Made by a program: the position numbers and the translations under genes
Notes under the pieces: generated by a model
What the model saw: only the letters and a program-made list of their open reading frames with translations
Told to the model about the DNA's origin: nothing
Databases searched by the model: none
Source of the DNA: Lentisphaerae bacterium GWF2_49_21
Lineage (GTDB): Bacteria; Verrucomicrobiota; Lentisphaeria; Victivallales; GWF2-50-93
Assembly (NCBI GenBank): GCA_001804805.1
Contig: MHBH01000010.1
Coordinates: 1 to 46,029 of the forward strand
Direction of reading: 5' to 3'
Length of the DNA stretch: 46,029 bases
Part shown: positions 7,177 through 16,852 of the stretch, piece by piece
Position numbering within the stretch: the first letter of the stretch is position 1
How the letters are laid out: every line of letters starts with the position of its first letter

Positions 7177-9576
7177 ATGAAGGTTTCATACAACTGGCTT
7201 TCTCAATATGTGGACATGGGGTCCGACGGCAGCGACCTGGTGGAAAAGCTCACCATGGCCGGGGTCGAAGTCGAGGACGTCATCAGGACTTCCGTTCCGG
7301 CAGGAGTCATCGTCGCTGAAATTCTGGAGAGGAATAAGCACCCGAACGCCGACAAGCTTTCAGTATGCCGCGTCTCAACCGGCAAAGAGGAGCTCCTGAT
7401 CGTCTGCGGCGCCCCAAACTGCGATGCCGGACAGAAGGTCCCGCTAGCCACCATCGGGACGGTGTTCATCGACAAGGAGACCGGCAAGGAATTCAATATA
7501 AAGAAGGCGAAGCTCCGCGGAGTCGAATCCTCCGGCATGATCTGCAGTGAAAAAGAACTCGGACTCAGCGAGCAGAGCTCTGGGATAATGGTGCTTCCAA
7601 AGGATGCCCCATTAGGAATCACGTTCAACGACTACATGAAGGCCGATACCGTCTATGATCTTGAGATAACTCCCAACAGGCCTGATCTGCTGTCCCACAT
7701 CGGGATAGCACGTGAGATCGCCGCTCTTTGCGGCGGCAAGGTCAAATATCCGGAGACCCGGGTAAGTCCAAGGGCGAAAATCCCTCCCGACACCGTAGAG
7801 ATCATGGATGGAGAGCTCTGTCCGAGATATACCGCCAGGATCATCAGGAACGTCAATGTGGCTGAAAGTCCGGAATGGCTCAAGCAACGTCTCAAAAGTG
7901 TCGGGCTCCGTCCGATAAACAACATAGTCGACATCACTAATTTCGTGCTTCTTGAACTAGGCCAGCCCCTCCATGCGTTCGATCTTTCGCTGCTCGAAGG
8001 GCAGAAGATAATTGTCAGGCGGGCTGTGGACGACGAGAAGATAATCGCGCTTGATGGCAGGGAATATAAGCTCAATAAGAACAATCTCGTGATCTGCGAT
8101 CTTCGCAAACCTGTCGCTCTTGCCGGCATAATGGGCGGCGAGCACAGCGGCGTGGTTGAAACCACAAAGGATGTCCTCCTTGAAAGCGCCTATTTCAAGC
8201 CTTCGAACATCCGTTCATCCTCGAAGGAACTTGGAATTTCAACAGACTCCTCATACAGGTTTGAACGCGGTGTTGATTTTGAAATGGTGCTGAAAGCGAG
8301 CGACAGGGCTTCGGCCCTCATTCTCGAACTCGCCGGAGGCGAAGCCACAGAAATGCTCGATGTCTGCGTTTCTCGTCCGGAAATCAAGCCTGTAAGCTGC
8401 AGGTTCGAAAAGATCCGCAGGACGCTCGGTGTCGGGATCACCAACAATGAGATCGCTGAGATTTTCACAAAGCTTGAGCTTGGCGTCACGGAAGTCACCT
8501 CTGATTCCTGCAAGGTCGTTCCGACTTCGTTCAGGTCGGACCTGCGCGAGGAGGCCGATCTCGCGGAGGAAGTCGCAAGAATATACGGGCTCGACAAGAT
8601 CCCCCTGGTTTCAGTTTCAGCTGTGGCCGGAGGCTCGTTCAAGATGGATGCCTATGTCACAGTCGAGGAGGTGAGGAACCAGCTGGTCGCGCTCGGACTC
8701 GATGAAGTGATGAACTACAGCTATGCCGACGAAAAGGCTGCGCTGGCGGATTCCAGATACGGCAAGGATCGTCTGCTCGCCATGAGCAATCCGATAAGCC
8801 ATGAATCAGCTTTCCTTCGCCCGTCGTTGCTCTCCGGCATGCTCCGCACCGTCGAACACAACATCTCAAGGAAAAATGCGGATCTCGCAATTTTCGAGAT
8901 CGGCAATGTATACTGTGGAAATTCCAAGAATGACGAAGAGAAGATCGAGTGCTGCATCGCAATGTCAGGCAGAAAGCATCCGGAGAGGTTCTCGCATGAG
9001 AAAAAGGCGCTCTACGACTTCTATGATCTCAAAGGCGTGCTCGAATCCCTGCTGGAATCCAGGAAGATCGGGAACTGCGAAGTCCGCAGATGCACTGAAA
9101 ACCAGCCCGGCAACTTTGTTGAATCGACATGCGCCGAACTCCTCGTTGACGGACAGAGGATCGCTGTTTTCGGCGAGATCACTGGAAGGCTTACGAAAGG
9201 CATTAGGATACAGTGCCCGTTGTTTGCTGCGCTTGTGGACATGGAAAAGCTTCTTGCAGTCACGGTCCCCAAGATCCAGTATTCGCAGATATCGCTTTTC
9301 CCGTCGGTCACCCGCGATGTCGCAATGGTAATGCCGGACAGCATCGAACATGCACAGATAATAAAGTTCATAAGATCCCTCGGGATACCCAACCTCGAGA
9401 AGGTGGAGATATTCGATGAATTCCGCGACGAGAACATCGGCGTTGGAAAGAAAAGCCTGGCGTATACGCTGACTTTCAGGTGCCAGGACAGGACGTTGAC
9501 AGACGCCGAAGTCAACGCATCCCACGATAAAGTCCGTGAAAAGCTCAAGTCCGAACTCCACGCGGAACTGAGATAA
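7177..9576 (+). CDS. pheT: Phenylalanine--tRNA ligase beta subunit
   Basis: A 799-residue protein (E. coli PheT is 795) forming the alpha2-beta2 enzyme that charges tRNA-Phe. Visible in order: the N-terminal MKVSYNWLSQYVD; an EMAP-like tRNA-binding domain around residues 40-150 (HPNADKLSVCRV); B3/B4 editing domain; B5 domain; a catalytic-like core; and a C-terminal anticodon-binding FDX-ACB domain (FPSVTRDVAMV to the end). The alpha subunit gene pheS, often adjacent, is not in the window. The upstream spacer holds two hairpins that might regulate it. lepA follows after 84 bases containing a repeat. Confidence 0.96.
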   Translation: MKVSYNWLSQYVDMGSDGSDLVEKLTMAGVEVEDVIRTSVPAGVIVAEILERNKHPNADKLSVCRVSTGKEELLIVCGAPNCDAGQKVPLATIGTVFIDKETGKEFNIKKAKLRGVESSGMICSEKELGLSEQSSGIMVLPKDAPLGITFNDYMKADTVYDLEITPNRPDLLSHIGIAREIAALCGGKVKYPETRVSPRAKIPPDTVEIMDGELCPRYTARIIRNVNVAESPEWLKQRLKSVGLRPINNIVDITNFVLLELGQPLHAFDLSLLEGQKIIVRRAVDDEKIIALDGREYKLNKNNLVICDLRKPVALAGIMGGEHSGVVETTKDVLLESAYFKPSNIRSSSKELGISTDSSYRFERGVDFEMVLKASDRASALILELAGGEATEMLDVCVSRPEIKPVSCRFEKIRRTLGVGITNNEIAEIFTKLELGVTEVTSDSCKVVPTSFRSDLREEADLAEEVARIYGLDKIPLVSVSAVAGGSFKMDAYVTVEEVRNQLVALGLDEVMNYSYADEKAALADSRYGKDRLLAMSNPISHESAFLRPSLLSGMLRTVEHNISRKNADLAIFEIGNVYCGNSKNDEEKIECCIAMSGRKHPERFSHEKKALYDFYDLKGVLESLLESRKIGNCEVRRCTENQPGNFVESTCAELLVDGQRIAVFGEITGRLTKGIRIQCPLFAALVDMEKLLAVTVPKIQYSQISLFPSVTRDVAMVMPDSIEHAQIIKFIRSLGIPNLEKVEIFDEFRDENIGVGKKSLAYTLTFRCQDRTLTDAEVNASHDKVREKLKSELHAELR

Positions 9577-9590
9577 CGGAAATGAAAAAC

Positions 9591-9633
9591 TTGAACATTG
9601 AACATTCAACTTCCAACTTTGAACTTCGAATGA
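9591..9633. repeat. aacttccaactttgaacttc repeat, copy 2
   Basis: This copy fills most of the spacer between pheT and lepA. It matches 2484-2523 at about 37 of 40 positions. It ends 27 bases before the lepA ATG. Confidence 0.7.
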
Positions 9634-9660
9634 ATTCAATTCGATGTTATATTAAGAATC

Positions 9661-11460
9661 ATGAATAGCAGTTTAATAAGAAATTTCTCGATCATCGCCC
9701 ATATCGACCATGGGAAGTCGACGCTTGCCGACAGGTTGCTCGAGCTTACCGGTACAATCTCCAAGCGCGATCTCCAGGAACAGGTTCTCGACGGCATGGA
9801 CCTTGAAAGGGAGCGTGGCATAACAATCAAATCGCATCCTGTCAGGATGAATTACACTGCTGACGATGGCAACACCTACGAGCTCAATCTGATCGATACT
9901 CCCGGACATGTTGATTTCACATACGAAGTCAGCCGTTCGCTTGCCGCCTGCGAAGGGGCGGTTCTTGTGATAGATGCGACTCAGGGTGTCCAGGCGCAGA
10001 CTGTCGCCAATGTGAACCTCGCGCACAGGCAGAAACTTGTCATAATTCCCGTGATAAACAAAATCGATCTTCCAGCCTCCGATCCGGAGCTCTGCATGGA
10101 GCAGATGGAGGAGATCCTAGCTATTCCGAGGGATGAAGTGCTCCTTGTCAGCGCCAAGGAAGGACTGGGCATAAAGGAACTGCTGGAGAGGGTTGTAAAG
10201 CAGGTGCCGCCACCGATAATTCCTGAAGGTGATTCTATGAGCGCGCTTATTTTCGATTCAACTTATGATGCCTACCGTGGTGTAGTGAATTATGTGAGGG
10301 TCGTCACAGGCTCCCTCAACAGAGGACAGAAGATCCGCCTCTTCAGCACGGCTCTCGAGAGCGAAGTCAAGGAAGTCGGCTCTTTTACTCCTGTAATGAA
10401 ACCGACTGAGAGCCTTTCCGCCGGTTCCGTAGGATACATAATTCCGAATATCAAAAGTCCGGCTGACACGAAGATCGGGGATACGATAACTGAAAACAAG
10501 AAGCCGTGCCAGAAGGCGCTTCCCGGATTCAAGGAAGTCCAGCCGATGGTGTTCAGCGGAATTTATCCGATCGACACGGCAGACTACGAACAGCTGAAAG
10601 CGAGCATGGGGAAGCTCCAGCTCAACGATTCGGCATTCACATACCAGGCAGAGACTTCGGCTGCACTTGGTTTCGGATTCAGATGCGGGTTCTTGGGACT
10701 GCTCCACATGGAAATAATCCAGGAGCGTCTGCGCAGGGAATACGACATGGACATCATCGCCACCTATCCGAGCGTCATATACAAAGTCTACAATACCGAT
10801 GGCACGATGCAGTTGATCGATAATCCTGTCCATCTGCCGGATCCGAGCGTGATTGAGAGGATTGAAGAACCAATCATCACCTCGAAGATCATGTTGCCGA
10901 ACGCATATATCGGTGATGTCATGGCGCTGATAATGAACAAGCGCGGACTTTGCACTCGGACCGACTCAGTAGATTCACGGCATGTCATTCTCACAGCCGA
11001 ACTTCCGATGAACGAGATTCTCGTGGACTTCCATGACAAGCTCAAATCCATCACCCGCGGCTATGGCAGCATGGACTATGAGCCGTCCGGTTACCGTCCT
11101 GACAGGCTGGTCAAGCTTGATATGATGGTCAATAGCGAGATTGTCGATGCCTTTTCAACGATCGTCCATATGGATTCCGCCCATATACGCGGCAAGCAGC
11201 TTGCTGAAAAGCTCAAGGAAGTAATTCCCCAGCAGATGTTCCAGATCGCCATCCAGGCTGCGGTCGGAGGCAAGATCGTGGCGCGTGAGACCGTCAGGCA
11301 GCTCCGCAAGAACGTCCTTGCTAAATGCTACGGTGGTGACATCTCCCGTAAGCGCAAACTTCTCGAAAAGCAGAAGGAAGGCAAGAAGCGCATGAAACAG
11401 ATCGGCCAGGTCCACATCCCGCAGGAGGCCTTCGTTGAAATCCTCAAGGCGGGAACATAA
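9661..11460 (+). CDS. lepA: Elongation factor 4 (LepA)
   Basis: A 599-residue translational GTPase, the usual LepA length. It acts on ribosomes to remobilise stalled complexes or assist initiation and assembly. The G1 loop AHIDHGKS is near residue 13 and the DTPGHVDF and NKIDLP motifs follow. The LepA-specific C-terminal domain is present, with CYGGDISRKRKLLEKQKEGK close to the end. The stop codon is built into a 14-bp hairpin that also covers the start of the spacer to the next gene, which begins 47 bases later on the same strand. Confidence 0.96.
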   Translation: MNSSLIRNFSIIAHIDHGKSTLADRLLELTGTISKRDLQEQVLDGMDLERERGITIKSHPVRMNYTADDGNTYELNLIDTPGHVDFTYEVSRSLAACEGAVLVIDATQGVQAQTVANVNLAHRQKLVIIPVINKIDLPASDPELCMEQMEEILAIPRDEVLLVSAKEGLGIKELLERVVKQVPPPIIPEGDSMSALIFDSTYDAYRGVVNYVRVVTGSLNRGQKIRLFSTALESEVKEVGSFTPVMKPTESLSAGSVGYIIPNIKSPADTKIGDTITENKKPCQKALPGFKEVQPMVFSGIYPIDTADYEQLKASMGKLQLNDSAFTYQAETSAALGFGFRCGFLGLLHMEIIQERLRREYDMDIIATYPSVIYKVYNTDGTMQLIDNPVHLPDPSVIERIEEPIITSKIMLPNAYIGDVMALIMNKRGLCTRTDSVDSRHVILTAELPMNEILVDFHDKLKSITRGYGSMDYEPSGYRPDRLVKLDMMVNSEIVDAFSTIVHMDSAHIRGKQLAEKLKEVIPQQMFQIAIQAAVGGKIVARETVRQLRKNVLAKCYGGDISRKRKLLEKQKEGKKRMKQIGQVHIPQEAFVEILKAGT

Positions 11461-11486
11461 ATCTTTCCGGTGCCGGAAAAATTTAT
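11457..11486 (+). other. Stop-codon hairpin after lepA
   Basis: ATAAATCTTTCCGG (11457-11470) pairs with CCGGAAAAATTTAT (11473-11486) across a two-base gap, with a single C-A mismatch; in RNA a few inner pairs must open to form a loop. The lepA stop codon (11458-11460) is in the 5' arm. No U-tract follows; instead a GGGGGAGG ribosome-binding site for the next gene begins 7 bases after the stem. Confidence 0.65.
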
Positions 11487-11507
11487 AATATTGGGGGAGG
11501 ATGAGGT

Positions 11508-14500
11508 ATGAGTTTTATCGGTAATACATCTTCGGCAATCTTCCATAGCGTTATTCTTGCCGTATTTTTATTTCCCCTCGTCTATGCGGACAATGAAGCT
11601 CTCGGGCAGGAATTCAATTTGAAGATTGTCCATGGAGAAACAGAGGCTCCTGTTCCTGAAGTCGACTTGAAGATTTGGATGAAGGGTGCCGGACAGGAAG
11701 CGGATGAATACGTTGACAAGACCGATATTGATGGCATCTGTAGGCTTGATCCTCCCGAGAAACTGGAGCATCTGAGGATAAAGATTTCCGGTGGTGGATT
11801 CGTTCCCCTCGAGTACTACTGGCACTATAACAAACAGCTCCCAGACAGGAAATATCCCCCGGAGAATTACACGATCAATCTTTCAAAGGGAGTGATCGTG
11901 GGCGGAACAATCTGTGATGAAGCCGGGATTCCATTGCCTAACATGGAGGTGCAGGGGAACATTTATTCCAACGCCCAGAATATTTGGGACGGGGAAAGCC
12001 AGGTTTCAGAAATTAAGACAACGACAGATGCTGCCGGCAAATGGAGCATGCAGATACTTCCCGGACAGAGCGACACCCTGAGCTTGTCTGTTAAGAACAT
12101 AAATTATATGGACTATTGGCTTCAGGTAAGATTGCAGGCGGACCCCGATGAGAAAGACGCCCTGCTCAAGAATAATTTTAAAATCACCCTCAAGCCTGTA
12201 GCCGAACTGAAGGGGAAGGTTGTCGACGCCGAAGGCAGGCCTTTGACTGGGGCGCTTGTAATGGTTGATTCCAGCGACAACACCATCTCCATTGATGCAA
12301 AAGGGCATTTCAGCACGAAAATCTATACTGAAAATGGAATAACCTTGGTTGTCAGGAAGGAAGGTTATGCATTCGGAATAAAAAAGATTCCTTTTGAAAG
12401 CCTGAATGCCGGGACAGTCGTAATTGAGCTTGAAAAGGCCTTCGAGTTCTCCGGGAAGATAGTCGACAAGAACGGGAAACCGTTGGAAGGCGTAAAAATT
12501 TCAGTGAGGGAAAACTGTTATGCCATGGTCTTTAAAGAAGGCTTCAATTCAGTGACTAATGCTGATGGAATCTTCAGGTTTAACCAGCTTCCGATGGGAA
12601 ATCTCGCATTTGAGATCAAGAAAAACGGATTTCTGTCACATGAGTGGTATCCGATCAATACGGCAGATAAGAATATCAAGATTACGCTTTATCCTGTCAT
12701 CAGAGTGTCAGGGGCGGTGTCGGATGCAGAGACCAGGGAGCCTTTGGTCAAATTCAAGATGAGGTCATCTTTTTTCAACCGCTATGGGGAGTTCAAGGAG
12801 CAGCAGGGGCCGGGTTTTTCGGCGGAAGTCAATCAAATAGATCAATATGCCATTAAGCCGGAACTCGATTGTGAAATAGAAATAGCTGCTGATGGCTATA
12901 AGCCTGAGAAGAAATCACTTAAAGTCAAACTGGGCGAGATTAACTATAAACTTGATTTTGAACTTAAAAAAATGCAGGGAGTCCAGGGAGTTGTGAAGTT
13001 AATCGACGGTTCTCCGGCGAAAAATGCGCAGATAGTTATTCCCGATGAATATGGTATCCGGCGCGACGAACAGAGGGAAATCAACAAGAATATTGCAGGG
13101 ACTGATGACGCAGGGGCTTTCACTTTTTTCCCGACAACTGAAACCGACGACAAGACACCTGTGATAGTCTACAGCAAGGATGGATTTTACGAGACCGACA
13201 TGAAGAGTCTGTCCGGGAAGGACCTTGTCCTTTCGCCATGGGGCAGCATGACGGTCAGGCTGTCGACAAATCTGTCTAATCTTGAAGAGAATAAGGAGAT
13301 AGTTTTAAAGAGGTTTATTTTCCATCATGGGAAATATTTCTCATTCTATGAAATTTATGAGGAAAGTGTCAAGGCGGAAAAAGATGGTAATTTCATTCTA
13401 GAGAGAGTTCCTGGCGGATATTATGTGATATCGATAAATGCCGGTCCAACGGCGTTGTGGCAATATGGCTATATCAAGCCGGGGGAGAATCTCAAGGTGG
13501 AACTCGGGAAAAGTTCTAACGAACTGAAGGCGAGCATATCCATTCCGGCGGAAGTGACTGAAAAGATCAAAGGCAAGCTTGAATATGATCTCGATGCTGA
13601 CCAGTCCATCCCTGATGAGCCTGATGAGCGACAGGTTAAAGATCTGGCTGAAAAGGGTCATGAGATGCTGCTCTCGCATGGTGATGCCGGCAAGGAATTG
13701 AGAATCACAGGAATTCCACCGGGGAAATATAGATTGTCGTTTTCATTTCGGACAGAATCCATGACAAACGGATTGTCAGCAAATTCCAAAGATTTGATTT
13801 ATGTTGCAGGTGTTCCGAAGAAGATGGATCTGGGAGTCCTTGATTTCTCCGAGAGCGGTTATTTCAAGGAACTTCTCCTCCAGGCGAAAGTGGAAAGGAA
13901 TAAGAACATATCTGGAAAAGTAGTAGATGAAGAAGGGAAGCCTGTTTTTGGCGTGGCACTTGAGAATTTCAGTGCCAAAGACGCAGGGGATTTCAAGGAA
14001 TACAAGGCGTTCACAGATGAGAATGGCCGGTTCAATGTCAAAAACCTTCCCAATCTTGAAAAGATAAGCTGTGAACTCGTCCCCCCGGGAGATACCTATA
14101 TGAAATACTATCATTGTCCTGTTGACGGACAGGATATTGAGATAAAATTGAAGAAGGTTGCATTCCTGTCCGGAACAGTCAAGGATGCCGCGACTGGTAA
14201 AATTGTTCCGTCCGAACAATATCGACTTTATCATGAATCTTGCGGGGATATATATGATAAAAATGCCGAAGGCGGATATCTGAAGAAATTTGATGCCATT
14301 ACGTGGGGCGACGAGAATAGGATGCTGAAGGAACATGAGATTACCCTTACATCTCCTATCTATTATCCTGTGAAGAAAAAGGTGTCAGTTGAATTTGGGA
14401 AGACAAAGACATTGGATTTCAGCCTTGAAACCGGGAAGCTGATTAACGGGAAAGTTGTTAATCCGGACAGGACTCCATCTGCAGATAGCATGATTATCCT

Positions 14501-15473
14501 TTGCAGAAAGCTGATTGGAGATGAAAGCACCCGGATACCATTGCTGCTTGATGATTTTATTATTGACTCAGGTCGCCTCCATGGATTCAATATTGGAAGT
14601 TATTCCGTAGTTGCGAAATCCGCAAAAGACGGTTCATATTCGATCCTGCCCTTCAGGGATGGCCGCTTTGCCGCTGTGATTTTAAGCGATGAAGGGTTTG
14701 CCGTGTTAAGTGAAGATGAATTTAGGAAGGCGGCTGAGATTAAGCTTCAGAAGTGGGCTTCATTGAAGGTGAAAGTTGATCTTAAGGACAAGGAGGAAAT
14801 ATCCCTCTATCTGCGGAATATCAACTCCGGATTTGAAAGATGTTTTTCCTACGGTCCTGAAAACGAGGAAGCGGATACTGGAACATATGCCTTCACACAT
14901 GTCATGGCATGTTATTATGAGTTGAACGTTAAATCTGTTGACAAGAATGGGGATGCAACGACTTCGGCATGCCTTTTTGGAAAACTCGCCCCTGGAGAAA
15001 CAAGGGAAATCCTTGTGAATTCGGAGTTCAAGGGAGGCGAGTATAGCCTAAAAGGCGCCTTTGAGGAATTGAAAAGGGGTAAGACTGATGACGGGAAAAG
15101 AACCTTTTCCGTATCGCTTGTGCTCCTTCTGCCAGAAGATCTTCCTGCCGGGAAAAATCTGCCTGAGAACTGGGAAAAGATGAGTGAAGATGAAAGGATC
15201 GGATGGTTTGTGAGTCTTAACAGCACTGAAAAGGGCGTGGAAATCCTCAGCGCAAATCCTTATATAATGGAATATGAGGTATCATATGATGAGTCTGATT
15301 ACAAACAAAACATATGCACCTTTAAAAATCTCATTCCGGGAATTTACGGGCTGAAGATCTATTTCCGTGACAACGACAGGCTTGAAAATGAAGTGATCTT
15401 GAAACGTTTTACTGTCAAGGATGGCAAGGACAAGACATTGGACGTTGGTAGAATCGAATACTCCCTTCCTTGA
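11508..15473 (+). CDS. Large secreted protein with repeated carboxypeptidase-regulatory-like domains
   Basis: A 1321-residue protein with a signal peptide (residues about 1-28, hydrophobic core HSVILAVFLFPLVYA). It is otherwise a chain of seven-stranded beta-sandwich modules of the CarboxypepD_reg type. The recognisable phrase 'G+VVD..GKPL.GV......T...G.F....LP' recurs near residues 130, 234, 314, 399, 493, 800, 885 and 977. Such modules are found in large surface and adhesion proteins of PVC bacteria. I see no catalytic domain, C-terminal sorting signal or transmembrane anchor. The start follows GGGGGAGG at 11493-11500. It lies 47 bases after lepA and 101 bases before lepB, so co-transcription is possible. 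Function is unknown; adhesion or envelope structure is inference. Confidence 0.8.
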   Translation: MSFIGNTSSAIFHSVILAVFLFPLVYADNEALGQEFNLKIVHGETEAPVPEVDLKIWMKGAGQEADEYVDKTDIDGICRLDPPEKLEHLRIKISGGGFVPLEYYWHYNKQLPDRKYPPENYTINLSKGVIVGGTICDEAGIPLPNMEVQGNIYSNAQNIWDGESQVSEIKTTTDAAGKWSMQILPGQSDTLSLSVKNINYMDYWLQVRLQADPDEKDALLKNNFKITLKPVAELKGKVVDAEGRPLTGALVMVDSSDNTISIDAKGHFSTKIYTENGITLVVRKEGYAFGIKKIPFESLNAGTVVIELEKAFEFSGKIVDKNGKPLEGVKISVRENCYAMVFKEGFNSVTNADGIFRFNQLPMGNLAFEIKKNGFLSHEWYPINTADKNIKITLYPVIRVSGAVSDAETREPLVKFKMRSSFFNRYGEFKEQQGPGFSAEVNQIDQYAIKPELDCEIEIAADGYKPEKKSLKVKLGEINYKLDFELKKMQGVQGVVKLIDGSPAKNAQIVIPDEYGIRRDEQREINKNIAGTDDAGAFTFFPTTETDDKTPVIVYSKDGFYETDMKSLSGKDLVLSPWGSMTVRLSTNLSNLEENKEIVLKRFIFHHGKYFSFYEIYEESVKAEKDGNFILERVPGGYYVISINAGPTALWQYGYIKPGENLKVELGKSSNELKASISIPAEVTEKIKGKLEYDLDADQSIPDEPDERQVKDLAEKGHEMLLSHGDAGKELRITGIPPGKYRLSFSFRTESMTNGLSANSKDLIYVAGVPKKMDLGVLDFSESGYFKELLLQAKVERNKNISGKVVDEEGKPVFGVALENFSAKDAGDFKEYKAFTDENGRFNVKNLPNLEKISCELVPPGDTYMKYYHCPVDGQDIEIKLKKVAFLSGTVKDAATGKIVPSEQYRLYHESCGDIYDKNAEGGYLKKFDAITWGDENRMLKEHEITLTSPIYYPVKKKVSVEFGKTKTLDFSLETGKLINGKVVNPDRTPSADSMIILCRKLIGDESTRIPLLLDDFIIDSGRLHGFNIGSYSVVAKSAKDGSYSILPFRDGRFAAVILSDEGFAVLSEDEFRKAAEIKLQKWASLKVKVDLKDKEEISLYLRNINSGFERCFSYGPENEEADTGTYAFTHVMACYYELNVKSVDKNGDATTSACLFGKLAPGETREILVNSEFKGGEYSLKGAFEELKRGKTDDGKRTFSVSLVLLLPEDLPAGKNLPENWEKMSEDERIGWFVSLNSTEKGVEILSANPYIMEYEVSYDESDYKQNICTFKNLIPGIYGLKIYFRDNDRLENEVILKRFTVKDGKDKTLDVGRIEYSLP

Positions 15474-15574
15474 ATTTAGGATCATTTCCAGTTCTCCTCT
15501 GGAATATTTCCAAAATAACCGTTTATTATGTGACTTGCTTATAGTCCCAAAGATATTTACATCTAAAATAAAAT

Positions 15575-16795
15575 ATGATACAGAAAATAATAGAGTTCTT
15601 CAAGAAGAGGAAACGGGCTAAGGCGATCCGGGAGTTCCGGCACCAGCTCGCGCATATCCTCCATATCAATGACGACATCCTTGTCGAATCGACCAAGGAG
15701 AAGGTCAGGGAGATCATCGCTGAAGCCGAGACCGTCAATCCGGAAAACGCCGAGGAGGCCGACAAGTTCATCGAGCGTGCGCCTCTGCGGGTCGTGAAGA
15801 TCCTGCCACGCCAGCCGTTCATGACATTGAGGGAGTATGCGGACATACTGGCTGTCGCATTTACCGTGGCATTCGGGGCGAGGGCGCTCTATCTGCAGCC
15901 GTTCAAGATCCCTACAAGCAGCATGCAGCCGACACTTTTCGGGATCCATTATATCGAAGACAAGAATACCTTGCCTCATCTGCCATGGCCCCTTCCGGGT
16001 ATGATTTATTCCGCACAGAAGGCTGAACTTACGATCAAACGCAGCGGATATCTTGAGAAATTAAGCTTCGACACCTACAACAAATATATAATATTTCCCC
16101 AGACAAGGTTCACCATCGGCGGAATCAACTATAAACTTCCCGGAGAGCAGACACATATAGATAAGTACTGTCTGCCTGAGGACAAGAGGATGGAATACAA
16201 GGATGACAAGCTCGTTCCCAGGGAATTCCAGGAGGGGGAAGTCCTATGCAAGGGCTGGCTTTCCCTCGGAGACCATCTTTTCGTGGACCGCTACACATAT
16301 CATTTCAGGGATCCGAAAAGGGGTGAAATTGTCGTCTTCAACACTGAAGGCCTCTCATGCAATGCCAGCGGATTTTTCTATATCAAACGGCTTATTGGCA
16401 TGCCGGGCGACGTGCTGAAGATCGTCAATGGTGTTGTGCATGTGAAGACCAAGGACAGTGAAAAATTCGTACCAATAACGGATTTCAAGATCGAGGGGAT
16501 AAACAGAATCTATTCCCGCAAGGGCGGGTATCACGGGCATTTGCCTATAGGCAGTCTTGCGGATGGAAACAGCGTTTATGTCCCCGAGGACAAGTATTTC
16601 ATGATGGGTGACAATACTTCAAGCAGTTATGACAGCAGGGGCTGGGGATTTGTTCCCCGCAGGAACATTGTAGGAAAGGCCTTCTTCATATTCTGGCCAT
16701 ATTCACGCAGATGGGGCCTTGCAGACCATGAAGGGCCGCTCTGGGTAGACAGTTCTACGCCCGAGGGTGTGACTCAGGCGATGCAGTTGCAGTAA
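15575..16795 (+). CDS. lepB: Signal peptidase I
   Basis: A 406-residue inner-membrane serine protease that removes signal peptides from exported proteins. The N-terminal region is highly charged. One membrane segment (about residues 88-106) precedes the catalytic motif FKIPTSSMQPTL with nucleophile Ser116. The general base is Lys271 in YIKRLIGMPGD, and the C-terminal GDN and SRGWGFVP boxes are present. The Ser-Lys separation of 155 residues compares with 55 in E. coli LepB, so roughly 100 residues are inserted between them. The ATG at 15575 starts the charged N terminus; no strong Shine-Dalgarno is visible. A good intrinsic terminator follows. Confidence 0.94.
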   Translation: MIQKIIEFFKKRKRAKAIREFRHQLAHILHINDDILVESTKEKVREIIAEAETVNPENAEEADKFIERAPLRVVKILPRQPFMTLREYADILAVAFTVAFGARALYLQPFKIPTSSMQPTLFGIHYIEDKNTLPHLPWPLPGMIYSAQKAELTIKRSGYLEKLSFDTYNKYIIFPQTRFTIGGINYKLPGEQTHIDKYCLPEDKRMEYKDDKLVPREFQEGEVLCKGWLSLGDHLFVDRYTYHFRDPKRGEIVVFNTEGLSCNASGFFYIKRLIGMPGDVLKIVNGVVHVKTKDSEKFVPITDFKIEGINRIYSRKGGYHGHLPIGSLADGNSVYVPEDKYFMMGDNTSSSYDSRGWGFVPRRNIVGKAFFIFWPYSRRWGLADHEGPLWVDSSTPEGVTQAMQLQ

Positions 16796-16830
16796 AAAAA
16801 ATCCCCGCGCAGGCGGGGATTTTTATTTTA
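16794..16830. terminator. Bidirectional intrinsic terminator between lepB and the isomerase gene
   Basis: ATCCCCGC (16801-16808) and GCGGGGAT (16813-16820) form a perfect 8-bp stem with a GCAG loop. It has seven A bases before it and TTTTATTTTA after it, so both strands get a U-tract. It sits between the convergent lepB and sugar-isomerase genes and would end both transcripts. Confidence 0.88.
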
Positions 16831-16852
16831 TAAATTCGCGACGCGAATTTAT
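16830..16852 (-). other. Stop-codon hairpin of the sugar-isomerase gene
   Basis: ATAAATTCGCG (16830-16840) and CGCGAATTTAT (16842-16852) are perfect complementary arms around one base. The stop codon of the minus-strand gene (16849-16851) lies inside the arm. The intrinsic terminator proper is immediately beyond it. Confidence 0.6.
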
